IMG/VR virus record: IMGVR_UViG_3300034418_000993
Span: 1 to 20,602 of that record
Reading direction: 5' to 3' (one strand)
Origin: a virus
DNA length: 20,602 bases
The translations under genes and the position numbers were made by a program. Below, piece after piece: positions 5,674-14,035 of this stretch (its first letter is position 1; the number at the start of each line of letters is the position of its first letter). The notes under the pieces are model-generated. The model searched no databases. It had not been told where the DNA came from and saw only the letters and a list, made by a program, of their open reading frames with translations.

Positions 5674-8600
5674 CTACCTCATAATTCTCTCTACAAGAGA
5701 AGGATCTTGCTCTTCAATTATACCACGAATATTTCTTTTAAGCCTTCTAAATGTTAGGCGCAAGAAAGTTTCAGGATCTTCCTTCAATGCACTTTTTCGC
5801 GCCTCTTTACGAAGCTCTTTTAAGACTTCATCAATGACAAGGCGTTTCATTCTATTGCCGTATTTCTGATACTTTTCAGATGAAACAATAGGAGTCATAA
5901 TCGTTTCAACAATAGGGCCAAGATACTTTGCCATAGTTTCGTCCGCAGATCTTTCACCAGTATAAGGTAAAATATCTTTTCGCTTCAATCCCAGACGATC
6001 AAATTCTTTTTCTACTGGGTTTTTTGCTTCTCCAACAGTAATACCTGTAAGCTGACGAGCAACACTTCCTGGCACTTCTATGTCTGTAAATGGTATGCGT
6101 ACTGTCTCTGGTCTGCCTGGTGTTGCCGCACGAGTCGGAGACTCCATTTCCGGCAATGTTTGTTGCAGTCCAGGTATGTTTCTTTTTAGCTGCTGACCAA
6201 TATCTTCAAATGAAATATAGGGAAGATCTTGTTTTGCCTCTAGCGCTGGTGCTCTAAATTTTTGCTTGGTGTCCACAAAATCATTAAACATACGGAGTGG
6301 TGTTAAAAATCCACCAAGGACATCAGACACATAACGTGTCACCGCATTGGTAATTTTATTTTCATCATCAATGCCACTTATTTCGTTAATCAAATTGTCT
6401 GCAATAGCAAGACCTGTGCCACCACGAAATTGTGCGCCAGTCAGTCCTTGCATAATATCTTTTGCGTCCAATCCCCCACGCCCCTCTTCTGCGCGGACAA
6501 TAAGATCTGCTACAAGCATGTACGGGGTTAATGGAAAGTATGGACGCATATCAATAGGCTTTCCATCTGTGCCTTCAATTTCGTACCACTTTTCTCCACC
6601 AAAACCACTACGTTTTGCCTCTATCATTCCCATTAAAGCGGCTGTTCCAACAAGTGACTGTGCCAATACCTTGCTGTCTCCGGCGGCAACCTTAGCCATT
6701 TCCTTTTCGGTAAGCAAAGATAGCGGCCCAAGCGGACTATGCTTAAATTGAAACTCCATTGCATTAGTCATAAACCTAGCAAACGGGAACACAGCAGTAG
6801 TCACAAATGGAACGCTGTTTGCAAAATCAATAAATGCTTTACCAAGTTTGCTTTCAGGCATTTTTGCATAGGTAAACTCAAGAGCGTCATTAACAGCTTT
6901 TTCAACATCACCCTTAGCAATAAACTGCATAGGATTTTCGCTTGCCATAACATCTTTGATGTTCATGTTCTTTTTGCGTAACTGTCGATCCAGCGATGCG
7001 GTAAACATAGCGCGTCTGTAGTAATATTCTTGCATACGATTAAGAGTATTAAGACCATCAGTTATTTTGCCAGCCCACTTAAACGTAGTGTTTTTACTCG
7101 CATCAGCAACATCAGACGAATAGTTGCTAAACAGTCTGTCGCGCTCACCAACAAGATATTTTGTTACATACTCTGTAGTGTCTTTTGAAAACTTCTTGTC
7201 TTTAGTCAGATTAAATAAAAGACCTAATGTTTTGTTATGATCTATTGGCTTTGTTTCTACGCCAAAAAGTTTTCTCATTGGATTGAATGTTGCGTTTAAA
7301 ACGTCATCCATCCCGTTGACTAGCGTCTCCATTCCAACACGCCCAACTTGTGCTGTAAAGTTACGCATAGATGTGGCGATCTGACTAACCAGCAAGCCAC
7401 GACGAACATTGTCAAGCTCTCTTGCTCCGGCACCAAACTTGCGAAGCAAAGAAAATCCCATAGGATCTTTTTCAACTTCACCAGACAAAACCTGAGATAT
7501 GTTTTTCATACCGCGACTTGCGCGACTTAACTGATTTAATCGTTTACCCGCTTCTGATCCTGACAACTTAAACAGTTGGGCAAACTCAATCTCACTAATA
7601 TTATTTCTTTTTAGTGTATCAGCAAAAGCATCTGCATATTCTTTGTTTTCGCTTGCAAGCTGAAGAACATCAAAAATCTGATCTGAAATCTGAACCTCTG
7701 GATTGCGAGGTATATTCATTTTGTTCATAAAGTCGATAGCAATATCAACTGCCTTGCCAGAAACATCAAGAGAAAGATTAGGCTCAAAGTCTATGTTTGT
7801 TTCAGCAGCTTCATTACGCACCTTTTGAGCGGTAGCTTCATCGTATGGCGCAACCTGTGTTCCAATATCTACAGGCTGATCCTGTAAAACTTTTTTCTCC
7901 GACTCAAGAGCCTGTTGATATTTTTTGCCGGATATTCTGCCCCCAAGACCGCCAATAGCAGAGCCTAAAACGCCACCAGCGGCGGCTCCTATTGACGCGG
8001 CTTTGGCGGCTTCACCAAAATCAAATCCCTCTTGTGTCCCAGCCTGTATCCTAGCTGATTGTCGTAAAGAGTTGTCTGCCGCACCATAAACACTGCCCTC
8101 AATAGCACCGATCTTAGCACCCTGAGTAACACCAGCTTTAGTTGCCTGTTTTACACCTTGTTTAATTCCTTGCTTAAGAGCTTCTCTACCAACAATGCCA
8201 GCACCCAAAGTACCAATACCTACATACGTTGTAGGGTCTGCAAGGACACCAGTGATCGCACGACCGACACCAGAAAGACTTACATCTTTCTGATCGTACA
8301 TATCCATAAGATCTACAAATGCTTTACGCTGATCGTCAGTAGCATCACCAAGCTGTGAAGCCTCAAGACCCATTTTGGGAAGATTGTAATTAAACCAACC
8401 CATATAGCGAAGTCCGTACTGAGCCGCTTGCCTGTCGTTATCTAAGGCTTTTGCATCAGGGCCTTCGTTCATCAAATAAACTTTGCGTGATGCTTCAATC
8501 CACTTAGGATCAGAAAGAAGAGACTCTTCCGTTATTGGTTTCTCTTCCTGTGAAACAAGAGAATCTAACTGAGCATCTGTATATTTAGATAAATCTGGTT

Positions 8601-8733
8601 GCTGTGGAGCACCACCAATAATAGCATCAAGTTCTTCATCTGACATAGATGACAAATCTGGTGTTGCTGAACCACCAGAAATAATAGAATCAAGCTCTTG
8701 ATCTGATAGTGATGATAGATCTATAGGCTTCAT
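5674..8733 (-). CDS. Large internal virion / DNA-ejection protein
   Basis: This is the largest gene, 1019 residues. The N-terminus has three 21-residue units (residues 5-62) of the form DLSSLSDQELDSIISGG. A Gly/Ala-rich stretch follows (about 160-270: repeated KQGIKQGVKQATKAGVTQGAKIG, then AASIGAAAGGVLGSAIGGLGG) that could insert in or line a membrane. The long remainder is helical and charged, and the C-terminus is very basic (RLTFRRLKRNIRGIIEEQDP). Large proteins of this kind, with short DLS-type repeats at the start, sit after the tail tube genes in many podovirus-like phages and take the place of T7 gp16-like cores that leave the capsid with the DNA. I see no lytic transglycosylase or peptidase motif. 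The place among two other presumed ejection proteins supports the role. The ribosome binding site is weak (GTGGG). Confidence 0.75.
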   Translation of the reverse strand: MKPIDLSSLSDQELDSIISGGSATPDLSSMSDEELDAIIGGAPQQPDLSKYTDAQLDSLVSQEEKPITEESLLSDPKWIEASRKVYLMNEGPDAKALDNDRQAAQYGLRYMGWFNYNLPKMGLEASQLGDATDDQRKAFVDLMDMYDQKDVSLSGVGRAITGVLADPTTYVGIGTLGAGIVGREALKQGIKQGVKQATKAGVTQGAKIGAIEGSVYGAADNSLRQSARIQAGTQEGFDFGEAAKAASIGAAAGGVLGSAIGGLGGRISGKKYQQALESEKKVLQDQPVDIGTQVAPYDEATAQKVRNEAAETNIDFEPNLSLDVSGKAVDIAIDFMNKMNIPRNPEVQISDQIFDVLQLASENKEYADAFADTLKRNNISEIEFAQLFKLSGSEAGKRLNQLSRASRGMKNISQVLSGEVEKDPMGFSLLRKFGAGARELDNVRRGLLVSQIATSMRNFTAQVGRVGMETLVNGMDDVLNATFNPMRKLFGVETKPIDHNKTLGLLFNLTKDKKFSKDTTEYVTKYLVGERDRLFSNYSSDVADASKNTTFKWAGKITDGLNTLNRMQEYYYRRAMFTASLDRQLRKKNMNIKDVMASENPMQFIAKGDVEKAVNDALEFTYAKMPESKLGKAFIDFANSVPFVTTAVFPFARFMTNAMEFQFKHSPLGPLSLLTEKEMAKVAAGDSKVLAQSLVGTAALMGMIEAKRSGFGGEKWYEIEGTDGKPIDMRPYFPLTPYMLVADLIVRAEEGRGGLDAKDIMQGLTGAQFRGGTGLAIADNLINEISGIDDENKITNAVTRYVSDVLGGFLTPLRMFNDFVDTKQKFRAPALEAKQDLPYISFEDIGQQLKRNIPGLQQTLPEMESPTRAATPGRPETVRIPFTDIEVPGSVARQLTGITVGEAKNPVEKEFDRLGLKRKDILPYTGERSADETMAKYLGPIVETIMTPIVSSEKYQKYGNRMKRLVIDEVLKELRKEARKSALKEDPETFLRLTFRRLKRNIRGIIEEQDPSLVERIMR
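8548..8721 (-). repeat. Three tandem 21-residue units at the N-terminus of the ejection protein
   Basis: Units begin at residues 5, 26 and 47, each with Asp-Leu-Ser, then an acidic Glu/Asp/Gln-Leu-Asp-Ser/Ala helix, and the first two end in Gly-Gly-x4-Pro. The first two are full length and the third stops after 16 residues. Spacing is exact at 63 bases. They look like short helical binding motifs. Confidence 0.85.
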
Positions 8734-8744
8734 TATTAGCCCAC

Positions 8745-9626
8745 TTATTCGCCAGTTGGATTACGTTTATTTCGCTCTGCTATTGCGGCTTGCCTGAGGG
8801 CTTCGGGGGAGTCGCCTAAAAGAAGACTTCCAAGAAATTGATCTAATGCACTACCGCCAACAGACATTTTTTTATCATAAGCATCTTGCTCAACTTGAGT
8901 TAAAGGAAGATTAGCCGCTTTTTTTCTGATTGCGCTATTAAGGACTACATCAAAAAGATCTTGTGTACCTTTTTTGTACTCTAATTTGTAAGCCTCAGCA
9001 GGATATGCGGCCTTAAACGCCGCGTCTTTTTCCTCACTTGTTGCATTAGGATCAGCAATAATATCCATAGCATCAAGCTGTTTGCTTTTGATTTCCGTTT
9101 GTTTGCGCTTTAGTTTTCTTATTTCTTCCGCATCAACAGCTTCTTCTCCAGCCGCAAGGCCTTGCATCAAAGATTGACCAAAAGAAATAGGTGTGCGCGA
9201 TGGGCCTTGCATAAGGGCTTTGCCTAAAGCAAGCAAGCGAGCGCTAGACCCTTCTCCGGTAAGAAGGCCAGAAAGACCACTTGGTTTATCAGAAAGCAAT
9301 CCATCAGCCTGTTGTGCGCTATAGTCTGGTCGCGCCATTGGGGCTTCCGATATGTTTAATAAGCCACCAGTTTGTTGTTGCATAGACTGTAACTCTTCAG
9401 CGGTCGGCACTATTTGGGGAGTTTCTGGCAAAACTGCCTCAGAACCAAGCAGTCCTCTTGGCTCTCTTCGAGACAATTCAGTTTTTGCCGCACCAGCAAG
9501 CAGTGGATTACCAAAGTTAATAATTTCAGTTAGCTGATAATCTTGAAGTTGTGAAAGCGGATTTGTTTTCGTTCCGGCAAAACTAGCAAAAAGATCACTT
9601 GGATTTGTTTGTCTGTAATCACGCAT
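8745..9626 (-). CDS. Presumed internal virion protein
   Basis: This 293-residue protein is mostly helical. After a Gln- and Pro-containing N-terminal third comes the segment LLALGKALMQGPSRTPISFG (about residues 130-149) and then QSLMQGLAAG, followed by a charged coil (about 165-187) and a helical C-terminus that ends NKRNPTGE. The pattern of a small Gly/Pro-containing hydrophobic helix before a charged helix recurs in proteins encoded beside the large ejection proteins of podovirus-like phages. The position between two other presumed ejection proteins is the main support for the role; I recognise no catalytic or named domain. The ATG has AAGGA about eight bases upstream, overlapping the stop of the preceding gene, and its own stop lies 11 bases before the next start. 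Confidence 0.6.
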   Translation of the reverse strand: MRDYRQTNPSDLFASFAGTKTNPLSQLQDYQLTEIINFGNPLLAGAAKTELSRREPRGLLGSEAVLPETPQIVPTAEELQSMQQQTGGLLNISEAPMARPDYSAQQADGLLSDKPSGLSGLLTGEGSSARLLALGKALMQGPSRTPISFGQSLMQGLAAGEEAVDAEEIRKLKRKQTEIKSKQLDAMDIIADPNATSEEKDAAFKAAYPAEAYKLEYKKGTQDLFDVVLNSAIRKKAANLPLTQVEQDAYDKKMSVGGSALDQFLGSLLLGDSPEALRQAAIAERNKRNPTGE

Positions 9627-9637
9627 TAGTTAATTCC

Positions 9638-10441
9638 TTAACGCTGTCCAATAATTCCACCAAGAAGGCCATAACCAAGACGTTCAGATGTTGATGCTGT
9701 ATCCGGCAATAACCCAGCCAGCGTTGCCGCGCCACCCAAGAATTGTTGCCCAGTGCTAGGCTCATAATAAGGCGTCAACTGGGTAGATGTTTGACCAGGA
9801 TAGCCATAAGCATGACCTAAGAAAGTAGAAAGCTGTTGCTGTGGTGCAGTCTGCTCATATTGGTAACGACGCATTGCATCATCAATAGAGCGTTGAGCTT
9901 GTGCTTCACGAGTTGCGCCAACCTGACCAAGCTGTGCAATATCAAAATAATCAGCTTGTGCAAACTGAGGAGCCATACCAAGAGCCTGTTGCTGACGACT
10001 GCGCTCATTCATGTAATCTTGATAAGACATCTGAGCGGCAATATCGCCAACAGTTTGAGCCACAGCCTGACTGCCAAGTCCTGATCCTAAACGACCACGC
10101 TGGGCAAGCCCACTCATAGCGGCGGCTTGAGCTGGACGTGTGGCACGTTCGATAGCCGCTTGAAGGCCGGGAGAGCCACCAAGGAAGCCGCCAGAAAGCG
10201 TTTGTTGCATTAAGTCCTGTGCAGACTGCATAACAGGAGAACCAGCAAGAGCGCGCTCCTCTGCAGCTCTCAGAGCCTGTTCTGTCTGTGGGGCAAACTC
10301 AGCAAATGTTTGGCCAGGGAAAAACTCGGGTGCGCCAGCTTGATACTGACGTAAAGCCTCAGCTAAACCGTACTGTGCATAAGGCTCTGCAAAGGCTGGT
10401 AATCCCTGCGTTGCGGTGGTTTGTGTCGTTTCTACTGCCAT
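9638..10441 (-). CDS. Presumed virion / ejection-associated protein, Gln/Ala-rich
   Basis: The product has 267 residues, rich in Gln, Ala and Gly. Features in order: a Thr/Gln-rich start; a segment with FFPGQTFAEFAPQTEQALRA (about residues 40-59); the Gly-rich patch LSGGFLGGSPGL; RGRLGSGLGSQAVAQ (about 114-128); a Gln-rich helical middle; a Pro/Tyr-rich part (YGYPGQ, LTPYYEPSTGQQF); and a hydrophobic Gly-rich end (FLGGAATLAGLLP, then YGLLGGIIG). Proteins with the FPGQT and GRLGSG motifs are frequent in structural modules of phages and in prophages of Proteobacteria, and are usually unnamed. The Gly-rich hydrophobic end and the position before two further presumed ejection proteins suggest cargo released with the DNA, with moderate support only. 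GAGG lies eight bases before the ATG. Confidence 0.6.
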   Translation of the reverse strand: MAVETTQTTATQGLPAFAEPYAQYGLAEALRQYQAGAPEFFPGQTFAEFAPQTEQALRAAEERALAGSPVMQSAQDLMQQTLSGGFLGGSPGLQAAIERATRPAQAAAMSGLAQRGRLGSGLGSQAVAQTVGDIAAQMSYQDYMNERSRQQQALGMAPQFAQADYFDIAQLGQVGATREAQAQRSIDDAMRRYQYEQTAPQQQLSTFLGHAYGYPGQTSTQLTPYYEPSTGQQFLGGAATLAGLLPDTASTSERLGYGLLGGIIGQR

Positions 10442-10492
10442 TTTCTTTACCTCTGGCTATAATTTACACTCTAATTTAGTGTTTGTAAAACT
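10442..10492 (-). promoter_or_regulatory. AT-rich spacer with weak promoter-like boxes and overlapping inverted repeats
   Basis: This 51-base gap is one of the longest in the window. On the minus strand it holds TTTACA (10484-10489) and TAAATT (10461-10466) 17 bases apart, a fair match to sigma-70 boxes. Two alternative stems overlap: TTTACA with TGTAAA, and ACACT (10478-10482) with AGTGT (10466-10470). The implied transcript would start almost on the GAGG ribosome site (10450-10453), which argues against a strong promoter. It may only be an unstructured leader or processing site. Confidence 0.22.
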
Positions 10493-11296
10493 CTATCCGA
10501 TGATGACATAATTATATGTTTTACCTGCCACGCTGTTAGGCAGATGGTTAACTGTTGCCTGACCTTTTTGTCTGTCTGTGACATACATCTCAAATGCTGT
10601 TCCGCTAGTTTGAGATGGAGCTAAAAGCCTGGCGTTTACCATTAGTGATGGAATAGCTGGAATTGCAAATGGACTTGTTAGGGCTGAATAAGCCTCAAGA
10701 TAAACATTTGCGTGTTCTGCGGCTCCAACAATCTCAATATAATCACCAGCATCTAACTCAAGAGGATGGTTTATTGATACTGGCATATATCCATCTACTG
10801 AGCCGTGATGCTCCACTACTGCAAACTTTGTTGCAGAGTGTGGATAGTCTGTTCCGTTTACTCTAACCCAAAGAAACCCATTGTAGATCTGCGGTTCCAT
10901 GTTCACAAACAACGCTGATATATCAACATCGTAAATACCAGCATAGTCAACTGTGATCTGATTAGATGATAATGACATACCATAAGCATATTCAGTTTCA
11001 CTTAACGTAAGAACTTGCGGTGTATTCGCCGCAGAAAATGTAATATCCGAATGATTCTCAAAAGTGCCATACGGGTATTTATTTGTTGCCGCCGCAGAAA
11101 GAGAAGCAGGGGCAAAAAGAATAACTGAGTCAGCACCAATCCGACGATCAAGTAATGTTGTAGTAGTCGCACCGCCTGTATCCAGTGTTATTGTACCAGT
11201 AGAGTTTAGCTTACCTTCAACAAGGTTATTGACAACCTCCGCAACCTCACGCGGAGTGCCTCCTAGATTTGGTAGCCTACGGTACTGGTTAGCCAT
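10493..11296 (-). CDS. Virion structural protein with fibre-type N-terminal module and beta-rich C-terminus
   Basis: This 267-residue protein starts with LPNLGGTPREVAEVVNNLVE and GKLNSTGTITLDTGGATTTT (about residues 8-48), then LLDRRIGADSVILFAPASLSAAATN. That block is common at the start or in the shaft of phage tail proteins and fibres. The rest (about 70-267) is beta-rich. The middle part (TENHSDITF-like strands, QITVDYAGIYDVDISALFVN, FLWVRVNGTDYP, HPLELDAGDYIEIVGAAEHA) resembles a TNF/C1q-like jelly roll, a fold used for trimeric tips; this fold call is from the strand pattern only. The ATG overlaps the preceding stop by one base (TAATG). Coming after the nozzle gene, it may form part of the tail or a short spike; an appendage hub is an alternative. 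Confidence 0.68.
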   Translation of the reverse strand: MANQYRRLPNLGGTPREVAEVVNNLVEGKLNSTGTITLDTGGATTTTLLDRRIGADSVILFAPASLSAAATNKYPYGTFENHSDITFSAANTPQVLTLSETEYAYGMSLSSNQITVDYAGIYDVDISALFVNMEPQIYNGFLWVRVNGTDYPHSATKFAVVEHHGSVDGYMPVSINHPLELDAGDYIEIVGAAEHANVYLEAYSALTSPFAIPAIPSLMVNARLLAPSQTSGTAFEMYVTDRQKGQATVNHLPNSVAGKTYNYVIIG

Positions 11297-12768
11297 TACC
11301 TACGCCCTATCGTCCCAAAGTCTAAATCAATGCCCTGCGCTTTTTTCCAGCCACCTGTAAGGTTAAGCCGTATCCTGTGATAACGACCATTAGACCTAAC
11401 AGGGATAAGGTTATCTGTATTTAAGCTAGATGCAGTGCCAAATGAGTATGTGTCAATCTGACGGTTACGCGATGCTATTTGCGCAGTGACGTTCCCAGAT
11501 GCGTTTTCACGAAGCGTAACATAAGGGATAACATTTCGGAGCATAGTGAAAGAACCTGTCTTACCTTCAAACTCAGCCGTTTCAATAGTCGCCGAAAGCG
11601 TAGAACCAGTAAACGTTTGGATCTTATTGTCTTTAGAAGCTGCAAAAAGAAACTCTCCACCACGGTAAATAGCTCCATCAAGAGAAGCAGGTAGAACATC
11701 AAGAGCACCAAAAGCGGCATCAAGATCCTCCAAGGTATAACCAGCAGTATATACAGGAGCGACCAGATCCACGGCGATGTCAGCCGTTGACCACTTACCA
11801 AGCGCGTAATTGTAAATGATAAGTTTGTCAGCAGAGCCATCACTTGATGCAGTGCTTGCGTAAGACCATACGATAATTTGCCGAAGAGGATCCGCAGATG
11901 CCGACATATTCCTTGCGTGTTCACCATTCCAATCCTCTAAGAAAAAGCGGTTTACTTTTTCTGCGCCAATAGGCTGTGACCGCTCACCGTCAAACATATA
12001 AAAGCCATCGTCAGCAAGATAGAACACACTATGGCCAACATTGCAGACACTGCCTGGCACCTTACATCCACGCACAGTCTCAACCTTGTCAAACTGGAAG
12101 ATCAGAGGTGAGCCAATATATGAGGCGCGAACAATACCTTTCTCAAGTAGGATTGTTGCATACTCTCCGCCGACTAGTCCAGTTACGTCGCCCATGTCAG
12201 CAATGTCTTGGAAGTCAGCCTGAGTCGCCGCAGAGATAGCCCAGCTTGTATGATCGCCAATACCAGACCAACGCACACGGTATGGCTTGTTACCGTCCGT
12301 CGCGTCATAGGTAAAGCCTGTCATCACAAAGTCGCGCACAACCGCAAGATACTTAGCGCGTGGTGCATCAGCAGAAAGGTCGGCAAACTGCGTACCACTG
12401 TAAGCCGTGATATACTGAATAGGATCGCCAAAGTTAGTGCCAATTACATCTTGACCAAACTGTACAAAGCGCCAGCGATCATCGTCATCTGTGCTGTAGT
12501 TGCCAGTCTTGCTAACATTATCAAGCGTACTTGTGGTCGTGTTAAACTGATAAATCTTGCCACGGTCAGCGGCATACAAGGCGATCTGACCATCGTCATC
12601 AGCCGCCGCAATCATACCAACAAGCGGCCCATCAGCGGCGGCGCTAATAGGAGAAAGGCTTTGCATACTCTCATAGCCAATAGCCGCTGGAATTACGTTA
12701 TTGGCAATGGTTACACCAGCATTACCAAAATCAGATTGATCTGGTAAAAATTCGCCAAACTGTATCAT
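11296..12768 (-). CDS. Tail nozzle / packaged-DNA stabilisation protein (P22 gp10-like)
   Basis: The 490-residue product belongs to a widespread phage family comparable to P22 gp10 and podovirus nozzle proteins, which close the tail tube and keep DNA in the head. Visible signatures: RVRWSGIGDHTSWAISAATQ (about residues 163-182), then ADFQDIADMGDVTGLVGGEY, GIVRASYIGSPLIFQFDKVE, the turn GCKVPGSVCNVGHSVFYLAD, and DGFYMFDGERSQPIGAEKVN followed by RFF. The alternating strand pattern and repeated Trp/Tyr positions suit a beta-propeller-like body. The C-terminal part has short strands ending GWKKAQGIDLDFGTIGRR. It has no membrane segment or signal peptide, as expected for a particle component. The start overlaps the end of the repeat-protein gene by four bases (ATGA), with GGAG six bases upstream, so the two are probably translated together. 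Confidence 0.85.
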   Translation of the reverse strand: MIQFGEFLPDQSDFGNAGVTIANNVIPAAIGYESMQSLSPISAAADGPLVGMIAAADDDGQIALYAADRGKIYQFNTTTSTLDNVSKTGNYSTDDDDRWRFVQFGQDVIGTNFGDPIQYITAYSGTQFADLSADAPRAKYLAVVRDFVMTGFTYDATDGNKPYRVRWSGIGDHTSWAISAATQADFQDIADMGDVTGLVGGEYATILLEKGIVRASYIGSPLIFQFDKVETVRGCKVPGSVCNVGHSVFYLADDGFYMFDGERSQPIGAEKVNRFFLEDWNGEHARNMSASADPLRQIIVWSYASTASSDGSADKLIIYNYALGKWSTADIAVDLVAPVYTAGYTLEDLDAAFGALDVLPASLDGAIYRGGEFLFAASKDNKIQTFTGSTLSATIETAEFEGKTGSFTMLRNVIPYVTLRENASGNVTAQIASRNRQIDTYSFGTASSLNTDNLIPVRSNGRYHRIRLNLTGGWKKAQGIDLDFGTIGRR

Positions 12769-13643
12769 TTGTCACTCCAAACTTCTGAACCTGCATCTAT
12801 CTTTACCCAAGTACCAAGACCAGCGGCAACAAGGTTCCAGCTTTCATCTTCCGGCGGAATCTTAGTCCAAGTATCTTCTCCAACTATAACATCAGACAAT
12901 ACAGTATCCGATACCGCAAGAATAGACCACAATTCACCCAGTTTTTCTGCCTCTACGGATAGAGAAGCTGTGGCAAGTGGTGTTGCACGACCGTCAGCAA
13001 AATAGAAGCCGTTAGCCGTTGCTGTGGCAAATACGTTTACATTTGCGTTGGCACTAGCAACAAAACCACCAGCCGCTTCAACAGTAGCAGAGGTAGATGG
13101 CTGTGCCTCACCAAGACGCAACCGCACAGCTTCGGCAGTAGTCGTAACAGCGGAGGATGCAGATGCCGCGCCAAACTGGATACGAATACCTTCAGAGGCA
13201 ACACTAGCGGATGTGCTAAGTGCAGACTCGCCGATAACAATACGGATGCCCTCAGAGGCTACCGTGGCGTTTGTAGATGCAGATGCCTGACCGTTGGCAA
13301 TAAGGAAAGCCTGTGCATCCATAGTCGCTGGGCCAGCCAGCATAGATGCGCCAAACTGTATCCGTATTCCTTCGGACGTAACACTGGCAGAGGCATTAAG
13401 AGATGCCTCAAATGTCAAGATACGCAAGCACTCAGCAGATACGCTGACAGATACAGACGCTGATGCTGTATGTAGGAATATACCAAAACCAGCGGCAGAA
13501 ACAGATGCGCTGGTTGATGGTGTAGACTCACCTTCGCGTAAAGCCGCAGTCAGCCAGATAGGGTCGTCAAGACTATACGGTAGAGTGTCTAACGTACCCC
13601 AGTTATCTAGCTGTTCTAAATTTGGCCCTACGATTTCGGCCAT
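12765..13643 (-). CDS. Virion protein made of ten exact 20-residue repeats plus a 10-residue Trp repeat
   Basis: The product has 292 residues. The N-terminus (LDNWGTLDTLPYSLDDPIWL, 12-31) is a pattern often seen in neck or tail proteins. Residues 43-242 form ten units of exactly 20 residues with the consensus STSASVxSEGIRIxFGxAxx; units 3, 5 and 6 are the most alike. Alternating small and branched residues suggest two short strands per unit, as in a beta-solenoid. The C-terminus has Trp at 259, 269, 279 and 289, a strict 10-residue spacing, with WTKI and WVKI strands. No enzyme motif is seen. It lies between the small beta protein and the nozzle gene and overlaps the latter by four bases, so I infer a tail or neck component. 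The ribosome binding site is weak. I do not recognise a named family for the repeat part. Confidence 0.78.
   Translation of the reverse strand: MAEIVGPNLEQLDNWGTLDTLPYSLDDPIWLTAALREGESTPSTSASVSAAGFGIFLHTASASVSVSVSAECLRILTFEASLNASASVTSEGIRIQFGASMLAGPATMDAQAFLIANGQASASTNATVASEGIRIVIGESALSTSASVASEGIRIQFGAASASSAVTTTAEAVRLRLGEAQPSTSATVEAAGGFVASANANVNVFATATANGFYFADGRATPLATASLSVEAEKLGELWSILAVSDTVLSDVIVGEDTWTKIPPEDESWNLVAAGLGTWVKIDAGSEVWSDK
12777..12869 (-). repeat. Ten-residue tryptophan repeat (C-terminal, four Trp)
   Basis: Codons for Trp259, 269, 279 and 289 are spaced exactly 30 bases apart. Between them are Ile or Val two or three residues after the Trp and a short turn with Gly, Asp or Pro. 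A further Trp at 239 fits the same phase. Comparable Trp ladders occur in phage tail proteins and would fit short antiparallel or spiral strands. Confidence 0.85.
12918..13517 (-). repeat. Ten tandem 60-base units coding for a 20-residue protein repeat
   Basis: Each unit spans 20 codons without any insertion or deletion over 600 bases. The best conserved core is SEGIRI followed by a hydrophobic residue and Gly. The DNA copies are clearly diverged, with the closest copies around 13158-13277 and 13338-13397, so the array is old or under strong constraint on length. Confidence 0.88.
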
Positions 13644-13645
13644 AA

Positions 13646-14035
13646 TTAAGCCGCCGTGATGTCAACACCCGATGTGGCAATCTTAAAGATGTCACCTTCG
13701 TTGATGGTCTTGCTTGCAGTCAAAGCCGCATGGAACAAAAGGTTGCCAGCAGAAGAAGCATCCCAGATACCGATATGTGTAATCGTTCCCCAGTTGCCAC
13801 CAGAAGCGGCAGGAAACTCAACAGCGGCATCGTTGCTTGCCGTTCCACCAGAAGATGCACCAAAAGAAATCGACTGACGTGCATAGCCGTTGCCGCTTAC
13901 TTCTGTGCCTGTACCAGCATCGGTAGGATCGGCAGTGTGCAGACCTACATAGATAGTGGCTGGGGAAGCTGTGGATGATGTTCCAAGAAAGTGATCCAGA
14001 AAAGCATTTTCCAGATAATCGCTCATTGCGCTCAT
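13646..14035 (-). CDS. Small beta-rich virion protein (GTEVSGNGYAR type)
   Basis: This 129-residue protein carries a well-spread phage signature: a helix SDYLENAFLDHFLG, the strand PATIYVGLHTADPTDAGTGT followed by EVSGNGYARQSISFGA, the segment NWGTITHIGIWDASSAGNLL, and the end ASKTINEGDIFKIATSGVDI. The family occurs in siphovirus, podovirus and mycobacteriophage structural modules, often annotated as minor structural or tail protein, with no agreed function. Here it sits between the adaptor and the repeat protein, which suggests a neck or tail role. The start overlaps the adaptor stop by four bases (ATGA), and GGAG seven bases upstream decides for this Met over the Met three codons later. No membrane segment is seen. 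Confidence 0.8.
   Translation of the reverse strand: MSAMSDYLENAFLDHFLGTSSTASPATIYVGLHTADPTDAGTGTEVSGNGYARQSISFGASSGGTASNDAAVEFPAASGGNWGTITHIGIWDASSAGNLLFHAALTASKTINEGDIFKIATSGVDITAA

Noticed and set aside
12918-13517. Repeat array read as a CRISPR array or mobile-element repeat
   Set aside because: The 60-base period is coding, in frame, diverged, and has no repeat-spacer alternation.
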